A stretch of DNA of 24,429 nucleotides, from assembly GCA_010014835.2 (NCBI GenBank), contig JAAAKB020000008.1, forward strand, positions 2,780,989 through 2,805,417, written 5' to 3'. Position numbers and translations under genes: made by a program. Of the stretch, positions 9,001-18,764 are shown piece after piece. This DNA is from Apostichopus leukothele. Taxonomy: Eukaryota > Echinodermata > Holothuroidea > Aspidochirotida > Stichopodidae. Under the pieces are notes generated by a model, which was not told the origin of the DNA, made no database searches, and was given only the letters and a program-made list of their open reading frames with translations. Position 1 is the stretch's first letter. Each line of letters begins with the position of its first letter.

Positions 9001-12000
9001 AACATCAGCGTGTTCTTGCTGGAATGTTAGGGCTTCTGTAGTACTAGGCATATACTAGCTAGGTGTGTGCAAGTGAGCCTATTCAGTAACTCACTGCAAC
9101 TTTGAGTTGCTACTCGATTAGCGACTAAATAAAATTTTCCCAATTATTTATTCTTCGCATATTTATCTGCAAAAATGGTGTGCGAAAAATGTCACTGATT
9201 CTCCACTACACTGGATAAACCAAAGAGATCTTTTAAGCAATGAAAATCTAAGGTTGCCGAAGCATCTGTCTTCCCCTCGCAATAATATTAGATTTTAAAT
9301 GATGTGTTCGCTGTATGTTTACAAAGTTTGTGAAAAACCTCCTCACATGAAAAATTCCTGTACATAATACACATGCAAAAAGCGAACGATTTCACACAGT
9401 TAATTCCCATTGAGATTGGTCCTTGACAAAATTAGTTACAACTTAACTTGTTTCAAGTTCAACACGGTACTACTTTCATCATTCTGTGCAATGTTTGCAA
9501 CAATAGTCCTTGCTAATATTGTGGTCTGACTAGCCTACGAGTAAGTAACTCCCCAAAATGTTGACCGTAGTGCAATTTCTATTCGCCAAAGCTAAAAAAG
9601 TACTCGCCAATGGCGAGTTGATGACTGTTATTGTCAAGACCTGGTTCTTGTTGATAGCAGATGATGGAAAAACATCAATATTTTACCTGTACGGAATATG
9701 CTTCTGGCCATTCAGGACGGCAAGAATGACGTTTCCGAGAGCAGAAAATGTTAAAGATGACCCGTTTTGTACTTTGCTGCTGCTTTTGTCTCCACTGCCG
9801 AGATCGATGAGATGGAGCCTGCTTCGTCCCCCATTGACCCCCCCTTTACCATATTTGTCTATTCTGTACTGGTAGATGTGTAACGTGAACAGCATATGAG
9901 AATACCGACCAGCCTCTGGTTCCTCTGAGGTAGTGAAGAAAAAGAAAAGGCAAATACGATGAAGGTGAGAATAAATATAGTTTGAAATGAATCTTAAGCT
10001 TCAACAGTGGAATGGAGAGATGAGGGGTTGTCTGTTGACTGCATCAAATTAAGAAATCTTTTGCCCACTAATTTGACAACATTTACCGGAAACCTTATGT
10101 GACAGAGAAACATAGAACGTTCCCAGGATCAGGATCACTTGCTGCTCTAAAATCATAGTAAACTTCATTGTCATAACTATGTTTCAGCCATATTTATTAC
10201 AGGAAACCCAGAATTTCGAGAACTTATCCAGAAGCCTGGTACGGTTACAGAAAGGGACAATTTTTTTCTGTATTATTTACCTTTCTGTCCATGGTTCATC
10301 CTGGCTGCAATTGCAGCATCAAGGTAAAATGCAGCCTTTTCTGCTGTTGGAGCCCTCAGTTCACTTTGGTTGAGTAGCTGAACCCCGCAGATGGGATCTT
10401 CCTGAAGATAGAGGGCAGCAGGCGATGCGTCTCCTCCGTTATTGCTTCCTGTATCGCGGATGAACACAAACAAAGTAAAAATTGGATAATTGCTCTACCT
10501 CAATAAATTCAAAGGTAAATATTTGCTGTCATGCCTTGAAATATCAAAATTGCAGTTTCTGTTGACGTGTTGACAATCTGGTGGCACTATACAGAGTGGT
10601 TAGGGGTAAGGTTATGGTTACCTTTTAGTCAGAGGTTGATCAAAACCCACACCACAAATGATGAAAATAAACTTACAGGTTTGCAGATTAAAGATGAAGC
10701 ATTACATAAACTTTTGTCGGTCGCAAAATTTTCTGTATCTGATAAAAATCATTAAAAACTCACTAATGTTGTTTAATGGTCGAAACCCACTAGTATTCAT
10801 TTACTATATTGGGGAATATATCCAATCATCTATGACTAGTATATAACTTGGTCTGAGAAAAGAATGTTACAAAAACTCAGTTGCAGCTTTATGAAAAACG
10901 ATCGCATGAACTAAAGAGCCCCTCTTTCACAGAGTAAACAAATAAAAAAACACTGTGTGAGCTCATCGATAAAAAGAACTTAGGGAAATATTAGCCTTTG
11001 ATTGGCTTTCCCTTTGTCTAATTTGCTTTTAATTTGAAGGGCTTCTCATTATTTTAATAGTACATTTGCCTCTGGCAGTAGATAATATGTAAGCAGCCGT
11101 ATAGTTTAATTTCTCTGGTGTGAGTAATTACCATGATATCCTTTGTTTTTTAGTCAAGCCATGTTATAATTAGGGATGATATTTGACACCAATCAAAACT
11201 ATCACTGTCCCTATGGCGACAACAATGACTATCCAATAACTCCCCGGAGCTTCTTACTTTACAATGCAAATTGCCACAAATTTGCATACCTAAACAAATT
11301 TGTCGATTAAAAACAGAATCTGGCGTGTAAGACAATCTGAGGCTCGGGAGAAAGTGCAAAGGTACGTTGAAGAGCTGGGATCTAGCACAAGTTATCTCCT
11401 TAAAAATAGATATTACATTATTACTAAATAATAAAACCTCTGATACATGCCAGTATAATGTCAAATAATAAAATGAAGAAAAACAGAATGTGCAATTTGA
11501 AATTGTTTTCAAATTGAAAGTCAAAACATTTCAAAATGAAACACAAACCTTAATGTTATATATTTGTGGATGAAGCTTGAACTAGGAAGCTTTACAATGA
11601 AGTATAATGGGTAGAATGATATATGATATCAAACATGCTTCAAACAGCTCAAATTATCTTTGAAGCTGATATTTGTCATATCATTTCTTCTCAACCGTCA
11701 TACTCAAACTTACACTTTATTGTTCTCTTATTATAAATTTTACACAAAGTGATATCTTTCTGAAAAGTACAGAAGACCTCAAAGGTAGTTTAAAAATTCA
11801 ATAGATTTTATGGAAGATAGTTTAAAAAATTCAAAATATTTTATGGAAGGTAATTTAAAAATTCAAAAAATGTTATGCTTTGTCTTCATAATGCAAGTCC
11901 CAATGGATTTGCATGGGATTATAACCATGACTGCTGACTTTATAGCAGCTCCGGCTTATCCTAATGACAGGTGTGCACTTATCTCACACCATTTCCCATT

Positions 12001-15000
12001 CACACAAAATTAATGATTCATAACTTTGTATCAGCTTACAAAATCTTTAGCGCTGTGTTAACAAAGACCAACTACTGATGCTTCTGCTGCTGCACAGAGA
12101 GAGTAATACAAGCTTCATTACAAATCACATCTTTCTATGCAACACCTTGATGGGAAGGTGGATAAACTCCATTAATCAAAGACTATCTTAGGTTTCAAAA
12201 GCTGGATAATTTGAGAATAATAATATATTGTTTTTTTGCATTGGATCAGGTGATATAATATTCACACATAACTGTATACCCCCTAATATGAAAAAATCAG
12301 ATTAATTAGACCTAATTGGACCTTTTAATACAAAACAAATGGTTAACATGTCTCACAAATTAGTAATGTTTGTTTCATCACCAAACCTACATAGTACCAT
12401 CCGTCAATCATAGAATGATTATGATCAGAAATAGGTAAGGTATGAAATCACTGCAGGTATTGAGTTTGGTCCACAATTTAAAACTGTAAAGACCCTAGAT
12501 ATATGATTTGAGCAGCAATGCTGCAGAATCTCAATACGCTTGTTAGATGTGTCTTGAAGGCTAAAGTCTTAAATAATGCCCTTTATTATCATGATATTGA
12601 TTTACCCCTTTTTTTTGTGTGTGGATGTACATTTTATTCAAGATTACTTTATAACAAGGGTGTCATTTTGGATCAGACCCTCAATTCTACCTCCTTATAT
12701 GAAACATCATAACGAACATAACAAACAAAATTTGTCTGACAATTTTAAAGAAACTGGGAACTTAAATGTACCATTTGCTTGTTCTACGAGTAAGTCCCTA
12801 AGATGTTCCTGTTTGCCGTGGACCTCGACTGCTGAAACCCTCACAGAGAACCGTGTACTTGTTCGCTCCTTCTTCTCGTTGATGAGTTTAAAGAGCCAGG
12901 CTACTGCCGATGGAATAGCTCCCAGAGTCTGCGGTGACTCATCGCCACCGATCATGGTGTATGTCTTGCCTGCATGGACAAAGAACAATAAAAGACACCA
13001 AGAGTTAGATCAAGTTGATTACTCACTAAGTACCTTAATTGATAACTATCCTGACAAGGTCATACACAGGCACAGATTCTTACCCCTCATTCCCCTGGGT
13101 AACTAACTCAAAAAAAAGAAGGAAAACGAGAAGTCCACTGATTAGACCTGATTTAGTTGATAGCTTTGTAAAGGGAAACTTTTTCGACCAGTTAAGGTGA
13201 GCAGAGCAATAAACATTTCTACCGATCTTAAAAGAGTGGTCACATCCTGCCCTTCTTTCTCGACGACGAGATCTTTGCATCATTAAATGCGTACTTGAAG
13301 ACTGCTGGGATGGACATGATGGTTGCGTCAAGACAAATGTTCATATATTGGAAGTGAAAAGCCTTATCAAGTTTCATTTGGGATTGTTAAGTCCATCCCA
13401 TCATAAATTCTACAATAACTTTTATGAGCAGATAACCTACGCGGATAAAGTAAGTAAGGTAACTGGCAGTGGTGGCCAAAATGATATGAATCACTCCATT
13501 GACCTGAATCTGTCAAAGTCGGGAAATGCATAAAAATTTTGAAAGAAGGAAAAAGACATTATTTGCCAGGGATACTTTTAGTGAAGTGGCAGGTACAACA
13601 TCATAAATATCCAAATGGGTACGATATTCTGCAAGGGAGGCAATGAAATTTGAATGAATGGATTACGGCGTGCCTCTAAGGCCTTAACTGGGTTGCATTC
13701 TGTGTCTGCTTGCCATTTTGAATACTTCGGCACAATACGATTACAATTGGTCAAAACAATCTCAGCTTTATGTTGATTCAACAAATGTTAATTAGCAATT
13801 CGGCTCTGTAATGTTGTGACTAATATGTGTCGACATGGACTGCACTTGGTAGCTGAGATCTATCCCACTGTGCCACACACAACCCAACGTTCCATTTCCT
13901 TTTCAGATTTCATTAGCACTACACAGACAGAAGAATTGCCTTAAATATCGGGCAAGAAGAACCAAACATTTGTGGCCAGAAAACTGTCACAGAAAGTGAC
14001 GGATTTCCACCCATACAGTGAAGATACCTTATCAAGCCAATCTTTGGCAGTTTTTCCCCAAGGTAAATTAATACCTGCCAAGCTTCTCCCACATCCAGTC
14101 AGAGTGGTTTGTTATGACTTGTAAGTGTTCATTTGAAACCAAAGTTTGTCTTCTAATCACAGGAAGCAATCTTTCACCGACTTCTATTTACACTGCAAAC
14201 AAGACTGCCTATAGCAATGTAGCCAATCCATATCACTCATTAATATCTCAATATGACATATCCAGGGATAGCAGAACAGGCCACCCAGACAAATATGAGG
14301 GTCTCCAACTCCAAAGGTCACAACCTTGTCAATGAGATGTGGTCAAGCAAATAAGCACTCTCTTTAGCTCTGAAGTGCTAGCATTACCAAACTAAGACTG
14401 GTTGGTGCCAAGTGGACGACGGTTAGATATTTGACCAAGAATGAAGAGAGAGGAGGGACTCACCGAGATGAGAATGGCCGTAGCCAAAGAGACACCCATC
14501 AGCACCGTTGACCACCGCAGAGACAATGTCAGCAACACTGTTAGAACACACTTCCATCTAATAGAATGAAATAGGTTTTTATAGCTGTCATAATATCAAT
14601 TCGTCTTTCTTCACAACCCCTAAATCATAAAAGACTACCTCTAAACTGTAAAATAAACCCTCAACTGAACTAATGATTCATCTAATAACTGCCTCACTTT
14701 TGCAATCAAAGAGATTTTTTGTAATAATTTGTCTGTCTCTATACATGACCAACTGTCACTCTGTCGCTGACATCCAGAGATATTAGTTTGCTCTCCACTA
14801 TAAATATCCCTCACGTTATAAATGTCACTCTGTGACAAACATGCTAAAATACATCTGCTGCTGCTGTAATATTACATGCTACTACACATTCTAAAGAGAT
14901 TTCTATCTCTTGCACTAAATTCATTTCTCTCTTACCTTTAAATGACTCAAGAAATGGCAGCAGCAGTTAGTCATAGCCCGCCGCATAACGAGTCTTGTTA

Positions 15001-15364
15001 AAATTGCTACATAAATGTATGAGATTGAGGAGGCTCTTCAGTGCCATAACAACTTAGTTTAATAATGTATAAAACTGACAGTATAACAGAGAGCTTATTT
15101 CATGATTAGTCTGAAGTGGTCAATTTCAATGGTTTGTTTTAGATGAGAGAGATAACCTACTTGTGACGCATCTTGCTCAAAGATGTTGTCGAATGCAAAC
15201 ATTTTAGGAGCTGCGACACCCGCCCGTCGACCGGCCGGAGTAACAAAGCCACTCAGTGCCGTCGGGTCGAACAGGGTCACTTGTTTTTTCTTGGTGTCCA
15301 CTGTCACACATGATGAAGAGTCGTTGGGGTTGCTTGATGGAACCAACTTGAGCATGACTTTGAC
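2819..15364 (-). CDS. KIF26: KIF26-family unconventional kinesin (partial gene, 8 exons visible)
   Basis: Eight minus-strand exons join in frame (15161-15364, 14464-14557, 12772-12969, 10281-10448, 9687-9924, 8524-8686, 4211-7781, 2819-3003), all with GT-AG introns and matching phases, to give 1607 codons. The first 355 are a kinesin motor domain of KIF26 type, recognised from blocks such as [56 protein letters not shown] and [11 protein letters not shown]. About 1190 residues of Ser-rich, mostly disordered linker follow, then the EIKVYEVDD block typical of the KIF26 C-terminus. Family knowledge: KIF26 binds microtubules without clear ATPase activity; KIF26A restrains GDNF-Ret signalling, KIF26B acts downstream of Wnt5a-Ror, and VAB-8 steers cell and axon migration. 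The N-terminal exons, start codon, final C-terminal exon(s) and stop lie outside or were not recognised. I infer a single-copy invertebrate orthologue and cannot assign it to A or B. Confidence 0.95.
3004..4210 (-). other. KIF26 intron between giant exon and C-terminal exon
   Basis: The intron is 1207 bp and AT-rich, with donor gtaagc and acceptor gttttctcag, phase 1. I see no repeat, conserved element or other gene in it. The short open frames on both strands have no recognisable content. Confidence 0.85.
4211..7781 (-). CDS. KIF26: KIF26 giant linker exon (1190 codons)
   Basis: A single uninterrupted exon of 3571 nt covers about residues 356-1546. It opens [16 protein letters not shown] and RMRR, matching the stretch just after vertebrate KIF26 motors; vertebrate KIF26 genes also carry an unusually long exon here. 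The middle is acidic, then Ser/Thr-rich, with low conservation. Landmarks: a probable helix [19 protein letters not shown]; a triple CESTPTHS-type repeat (1111-1141); a Pro/Lys patch [11 protein letters not shown]; four SxLP motifs (1310-1355); DSGIAS (1443-1448); and the conserved [13 protein letters not shown] and SSGYES..RDS.SEAT.SAPDS.SEG blocks near the end. The donor is G/gtaagc (phase 1). It is very likely disordered and heavily phosphorylated. The longer open frames on the opposite strand are shadows of this exon. Confidence 0.95.
7782..8523 (-). other. KIF26 intron between motor and linker exons
   Basis: The intron is 742 bp with donor gtagac and acceptor ctttgacag, phase 0. It contains a two-copy tandem duplication with a 109-bp period (7978-8200) and otherwise AT-rich sequence. 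Confidence 0.85.
7978..8200. repeat. Tandem duplication, 109-bp period, two copies
   Basis: Two adjacent copies share the order (g/a)gaaaacaccc, AACAGTTAGCTATGATCC, acacaaagtatgc, cttgtctgtc and (a)gtttcc, then tcatag. The AACAGTTAGC anchor lies at 8004 and 8113, giving a 109-bp period. The copies differ by scattered substitutions and small indels, so the duplication is not very recent. Seen directly in the sequence; no coding content. Confidence 0.9.
8524..8686 (-). CDS. KIF26: KIF26 motor exon 6 (DSKLTRLL to the end of the motor)
   Basis: The exon encodes about residues 301-355: [18 protein letters not shown], then [28 protein letters not shown] and [14 protein letters not shown](R/Q)E-GG and ETLST--AS are general kinesin alpha-5/alpha-6 motifs. 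CRT-MIAH and the run of basic residues after the last helix match KIF26. The acceptor is ctctttacag, and the donor AAG/gtagac falls at phase 0, at the junction to the KIF26-specific linker. Confidence 0.94.
8687..9686 (-). other. KIF26 intron within the motor (1000 bp)
   Basis: The donor is gtaaaa and the acceptor ctctttacag, phase 2. The middle (about 9050-9620) differs from the surrounding intron: it repeats short phrases such as AGCCTA...AGTAACTC and tactcg and ends in a near-perfect hairpin (9602-9618), suggesting a decayed interspersed repeat. Otherwise nothing is seen. Confidence 0.8.
9602..9618. repeat. Inverted repeat ACTCGCCA-a-TGGCGAGT
   Basis: Two perfect 8-bp arms are separated by a single base. 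The region 9050-9620 also has paired phrases (agcctattcagtaactcac near 9077 and agcctacgagtaagtaactc near 9532). Together these suggest remains of a non-autonomous DNA element, but no terminal repeats or target-site duplication could be defined. Confidence 0.4.
9687..9924 (-). CDS. KIF26: KIF26 motor exon 5 (degenerate switch I and switch II)
   Basis: The exon encodes about residues 222-301. Switch I reads [16 protein letters not shown] (RYSH at 228-231) where active kinesins have NxxSSRSH. Switch II reads [13 protein letters not shown] (DLGSGDKS at 262-269) where active kinesins have [24 protein letters not shown] and KHIPYR then match the standard alpha-4/L12 region. The acceptor is cctcag and the donor is AG/gtaaaa (phase 2). 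Losing the Gly-Glu pair of switch II is expected to impair ATP hydrolysis, in line with reports that KIF26A lacks ATPase activity. Confidence 0.94.
9925..10280 (-). other. KIF26 intron within the motor (356 bp)
   Basis: This is the shortest intron of the gene, with donor gtaaat and a T/C-rich acceptor ending cctcag, phase 1. No other features were seen. Confidence 0.85.
10281..10448 (-). CDS. KIF26: KIF26 motor exon 4 (EDPICG / [12 protein letters not shown])
   Basis: The exon encodes about residues 166-222: [19 protein letters not shown], then [34 protein letters not shown] and GQK. The block [26 protein letters not shown] is a signature of the KIF26 subfamily and replaces the usual kinesin alpha-3 region; ordinary kinesins do not have it. 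The acceptor is gatacag and the donor is G/gtaaat, both phase 1. Confidence 0.94.
10449..12771 (-). other. KIF26 intron within the motor (2323 bp)
   Basis: The donor is gtacat and the acceptor gatacag, phase 1. It is AT-rich, with a three-copy repeat of about 33 bp at 11784-11877. A sense-strand open frame of 124 codons at 11150-11524 contains no recognisable motif, and splicing it in would interrupt a family-conserved junction, so I treat it as chance. Confidence 0.85.
11784..11877. repeat. Three tandem copies of a 32-33-bp AT-rich unit
   Basis: The copies start at 11784, 11816 and 11849. Each reads G(g/a)TA(g/a)TTTAAAAA(a)TTCAA, followed by an AT-rich tail ending TTATGGAA (partial in copy three). 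Unit lengths are 32, 33 and about 29 bp. It is a small intronic minisatellite that likely arose by slippage. Confidence 0.88.
12772..12969 (-). CDS. KIF26: KIF26 motor exon 3 (GKTYTM to LRDLL)
   Basis: The exon encodes about residues 100-166. It opens with the second half of the P-loop ([17 protein letters not shown]), continues through [19 protein letters not shown] and [22 protein letters not shown], and ends VEQAN plus the first base of a glycine codon. Vertebrate KIF26 has the near-identical series [33 protein letters not shown](I/V)SAVEV and LRDLL. The acceptor is tccatgcag. The donor G/gtacat is a weak match to consensus, but the phase and the family sequence fix it. Confidence 0.93.
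12970..14463 (-). other. KIF26 intron splitting the P-loop glycine (1494 bp)
   Basis: The donor is gtgagt and the acceptor tccatgcag, phase 1. The short open frames here look like chance. I see no repeats, RNA genes or conserved blocks. Confidence 0.85.
14464..14557 (-). CDS. KIF26: KIF26 motor exon 2 (start of the phosphate loop)
   Basis: Ninety-four bases encode visible residues 69-99 plus the first base of Gly100: [20 protein letters not shown] followed by [11 protein letters not shown]. The exon is too short to stand out as an open frame and was found by looking for the family block between QDASQ and GKTYTM. It matches the vertebrate stretch EVC-(T/S)[17 protein letters not shown]. The acceptor is ctattag and the donor is G/gtgagt (phase 1), which splits the P-loop glycine between exons. 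The loop reads G95-H-S-H-L-G-K-T102, so the general GxxxxGKT pattern is kept but the usual GQTGSGKT is not. Confidence 0.92.
14558..15160 (-). other. KIF26 intron between the first two visible motor exons (603 bp)
   Basis: The donor is gtaggt and the acceptor ctattag, phase 0. It is AT-rich with no further features seen. Confidence 0.85.
15161..15364 (-). CDS. KIF26: KIF26 motor exon 1 of the visible series (beta-1 to KMFAFD/QDASQ)
   Basis: This exon encodes 68 codons beginning [11 protein letters not shown] and ending [10 protein letters not shown] (visible residues 1-68). The VKVML start corresponds to the VKVMLRI at the opening of vertebrate KIF26 motors, and [10 protein letters not shown] and [10 protein letters not shown] match the next strands of the motor core. 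The acceptor is preceded by a T-rich tract ending cttcacag, and the donor is CAA followed by gtaggt. Both ends are phase 0. Because the exon opens inside the motor, at least one coding exon must precede it, but none was found in the 9 kb above it. Confidence 0.93.
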
Positions 15365-15477
15365 CTGTGAAGACAAAAAATACAAAGATGAAGGTCAATA
15401 GGCTGTGTTTATGAGAACATGAGCTTAGTGTGTTAAGGGGAAGGAAGAATACATGATGAACGACTAACATTAAAGCA

Positions 15478-15597
15478 CTATACATGCATGAAGGTGACAT
15501 TAAAAGTCAACAATGATTTCAAACTCCGGATCTGCTCACTTGAAGACACCGTATAACTCAAGCCAAGCTTGACGTCTTGAAATATCGGCTTTGACAT
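15478..15597 (-). other. Short open frame (39 codons) upstream of the first motor exon
   Basis: The frame reads MSKPIFQDVKLGLSYTVSSS, then EQIRSLKSLL, and ends in TAG. It lies 114 bp before the motor exon and about 200 bp past the X-box-like site in transcription direction. A weak donor-like ACG/gtgtct would join it in phase 0 to VKVML, but that donor is poor; the better match A/gtgagc would shift the frame. I regard it as a weak candidate for a short alternative first exon. Confidence 0.1.
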
Positions 15598-15796
15598 TTA
15601 TGTTATTAACAAATCAAAACCTCAGTAATATGGAATGACTTCAAAGGCAATTGCGCTGTAAAACCTGCCACGAAATTTTACACTTAATTATGACATTGAT
15701 GATAATAAAATTTTACATGCAGGAGTAAGAATAACAAGGAGCATCCGCATCGGTGTTTTAGAAATTCTTTTCTTCTTTTCATGCAATCTAATCATG

Positions 15797-15810
15797 GTTG
15801 TCATGGCAAC
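15797..15810. promoter_or_regulatory. RFX X-box-like palindrome GTTGTCATGGCAAC
   Basis: This differs by one base from the ideal palindromic X-box GTTGCCATGGCAAC (consensus GTNRCC-N0-3-RGYAAC). RFX factors bind such sites and are best known for controlling ciliary genes. It sits 433 bp upstream of the first visible motor exon, at the centre of an imperfect hairpin: AATCTAATC/GATAGATT arms and outer AGAAATTC/GAATTTCT. Binding is inferred. Confidence 0.45.
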
Positions 15811-17153
15811 GATAGATTAGAATTTCTCGTAAAGTATAAAAGTCGTCAGATATTTTTGACTTTTTTTTATCCAAAAGATAAACATGTTAAAATAGCCAAA
15901 ACCTTAATCAAGCATTGTTTAAGTGTTTACACAACATTTCCTGCCTTACAATGACAAGCATGAACTACTGAGAATGATGAAAATCTCATTTGGGGCAAAA
16001 ATGTCACCGCTGGGATCCATGGTTTACCATTATACAACAATCTTTACGCTTGTTTGCAAGGCTGGGAAGAGGGAAGACAAATATTTCACTTAATTCTTAT
16101 CCTTACATTGCAGACTCTCAAATTGCAACATTTGAAGTGTGATCTGATAGTAGGGTACAACTGATAAGGTATTTAGAACATGTCAACACTGAAGTCATAA
16201 AGTGTTAATGTGTATTTAAACCCCTCTGTCATTATACAAAAGTAGTGGAAACATTCCAAATGTAAAGGACAACTGGGAAGGAAGGAGTGCACACACTTCA
16301 TAATGAAATAAAGGTAGTATACAAGAGAACTCATTAAATACTAAAAAGAGAATAAATTATATACTAAAATAACTGACTTGCATATGAAATTATCATTAAT
16401 ACAAAAATCCTCCAAATAAAGACCTGTATTAACTGTAATGTTTCTATAGATCAAGAATGCAGATAACAGTTTTCTTCTCTTAAGAGCTGTTCAGACACTC
16501 AGAATGTCAGCAAAAGGACAGAGAGAAAATGCAAATGAAAGTCCTTTGAATGAAAGCTGGTCCAACCGTCTGCCCATGTCTGAGTAGTGAATTAATGATC
16601 TGCTAGACCTAATGACCTATTGGGCCTAAGGGCTACTAACAATTTGACAACAAAATCCATAAATGCAACATTTTGCATTTTTGTACAAACAGCTACATAA
16701 GATTTATGTTACTTGATATTAACTAAAGAGCCTCCCTCAACTGAGCATGTTGATAATCCCTAATATGCATATCTGGTTATGCCATACTTAGATGCAAGCT
16801 GTTTGCCTTTTAACAAGCTCATTTGTTGCTTTCATGTGATTGTCTATTTGTCTTTGCTGTATTAGAACCTTTTAGGGCATATAATGGTAAGTATTCATGA
16901 ATAAAAAACAGTTTAGAATCTGAAGCTAGCAGACCCTACCTGCTCCATGCAGCTTCTTTTCCAACAATATCAGGATGTCTGGAGCAATTCCCTCAAATTA
17001 ACTACACATTCTAGTCAAATGGCAATGTTACAAATTCTTTTGGGGTGTACAGGCACTAAAAGAACAGGATTTTCTGATCAGATGATCCATTATTAAGCAC
17101 TTATATCACTGTGCACCTCATGATCTAACCATGATAGGACTAAATGGGTAAAG

Positions 17154-17166
17154 GAGGGGGGGGGGA
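17154..17166. repeat. Poly-G tract
   Basis: A run of about a dozen G interrupts AT-rich intron sequence. It is one of several such homopolymers in the window (C-runs near 1254-1264 and 17651-17660; a C-run joined to an A-run near 19839-19855). Confidence 0.85.
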
Positions 17167-18718
17167 TGTTAATAAAAGTAAGAACATTTGCATTTTAAGA
17201 GGTAGTGAGTTTAGTTTAAGTAAGATTATTATCCAGATGATCTCTCATAATAACCTGAAACTGTTAACGGGATTGCAACCAACATAAATAAGTTGAGTCA
17301 TCTTAATTAGCATAGGTTACTAATAGTTCATCTGCCTGCTTTTAGCTGATTCTAGTAAAGCCTAACAGAAAGCCAAATGTTTCAATATCTTCATTAAATT
17401 GAATAATCCTCTTTTAGCACTAAATCTTAAGCATACACCTATGTGAATCAGTCTCATACATTGATGTATAAATTTGTTGAGAAGTAAATTAAAAACCTTG
17501 TTTTTGATCAGCTACAAACTACAGCCCCATGTAAAACTTTTTATTCAAATGCCACTTTTGTAGTACTTAGTAGTAGTAAGATACCGTCTGTTGTACAGGC
17601 TTACATGGGAAATGGTACTACTTAAAAAATATATTTCCATATCCCACTACTCCCCCCCCCTACCCCAGCACACTAAAATCATAAAATAAATTAATATACA
17701 AATATCGAAATCAAATTTATTTTGAGTGTATTTATTTCCTTTCAATTACTTGCTTGTCTTGATAATATGCCCTCCTCTGCATTCATATTAATAAAATTAA
17801 ACTACTGCTACCCATCACACTTTCAGGTGTATTAAACAACGACAACCACAAACACTTTCCATAAAAAGAAAGAAATGTTTTGCTTTTCTTATTTGTGATT
17901 TTGATAATAATTGTATAACAGAGTGGGCTCTGTGTGACTCCTCCTCCTTCTCTCTTTGCTTCCTTCTAGAATACTTGGAATGATCAAATTTCAATGTCGT
18001 CTTCTTTTCTCTGTGAGCAGCAGCGTCTGGGGTAAGGCACTTGTCTCCTTGCTGATAGTCTTTGAGGTAGAGTTAGGAATATGGATGGGTTACATGCTGT
18101 AACATGAGCTACCCTCTGGCCTAAGATAATGGTTAGTTTCCTGTCCAAGAATGGAAATTCATAAATTTTTTACCGCATATTTTCCATCCATAAACAACCA
18201 ACCTCTTTGATTTGAGCTAATTCTTGGCATTTTTTTTTTCCGTCTCCTGTTAGTTCCTCCATAAAGGCATGTCTAATAGATATTTGATCTTGAGGAAGAA
18301 CTGGGGGGGAAATGAGGAAGTTCAAACAGGGGTGGTAGTAGTAGTGATAATGGAAAGAACAGCTAAATGACACATCACAACAGGTGGTGTACTTGCACTG
18401 ACAGAATGTTATCTTATCGACAGAAAGAAGAGGCAGAGAGAAAGAGACTAGAGATAGGGGAGATTTTGAAAATAGATACTTGAGAGGTAAATTTACTTTT
18501 GACATGAAAAAGACAAATATAATCTTAGCAGCATCCTAGTGAAATTTGCATTATATTCCTCCCTCCAGTTTTATCTTTGAGATATCAACACTTTGACAGT
18601 TGATACATCTTGCAACAGGTTTGATGTTGTGCATGCATGTTGACAAAAAGAAATTTCCCTTTCCATTTTGAAAATTAGTAACCGAACTTAGAAATACCAG
18701 CTTGCTGACACTGACAGG

Positions 18719-18764
18719 CCCCGCCCCCCCACCCCTCCCCCCCACCCCTCCCCCCCCTCCCCCC
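18719..18764 (-). repeat. C-rich tract, strong G-quadruplex potential on the sense strand
   Basis: Forty-six bases are almost pure C on the plus strand, broken by single A, T or G. On the minus strand (the transcript strand of the kinesin gene) this gives at least six runs of four or more G with one-base spacers. Intron location is likely but depends on the gene extending this far upstream. Confidence 0.8.

Noticed and set aside
11150-11524. 124-codon sense-strand open frame within an intron
   Set aside because: No motif, no fitting splice phases, and it would interrupt a KIF26-conserved junction between exons 3 and 4.
14464-14557. P-loop appears mutated (GHSHLGKT instead of GQTGSGKT), suggesting a dead nucleotide site
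   Set aside because: The general Walker A pattern GxxxxGKT is intact, and vertebrate KIF26 has a similar loop. The stronger argument for lost ATPase is in the switch regions.
16655-16680. AAATGCAA/TTTGCATTT hairpin as a small RNA or octamer site
   Set aside because: The stem is only 8-9 bp and AT-rich, which is common by chance; not enough for a microRNA precursor.
18170-18505. Minus-strand open frame with acceptor-like ccccccag and a GDGKKKCQELAQIKEV stretch as an upstream KIF26 exon
   Set aside because: The apparent donor (CG/gtaaaa) leaves phase 2, which does not fit the phase-0 start of the motor exon. It depends on a long A-run and has no family match.
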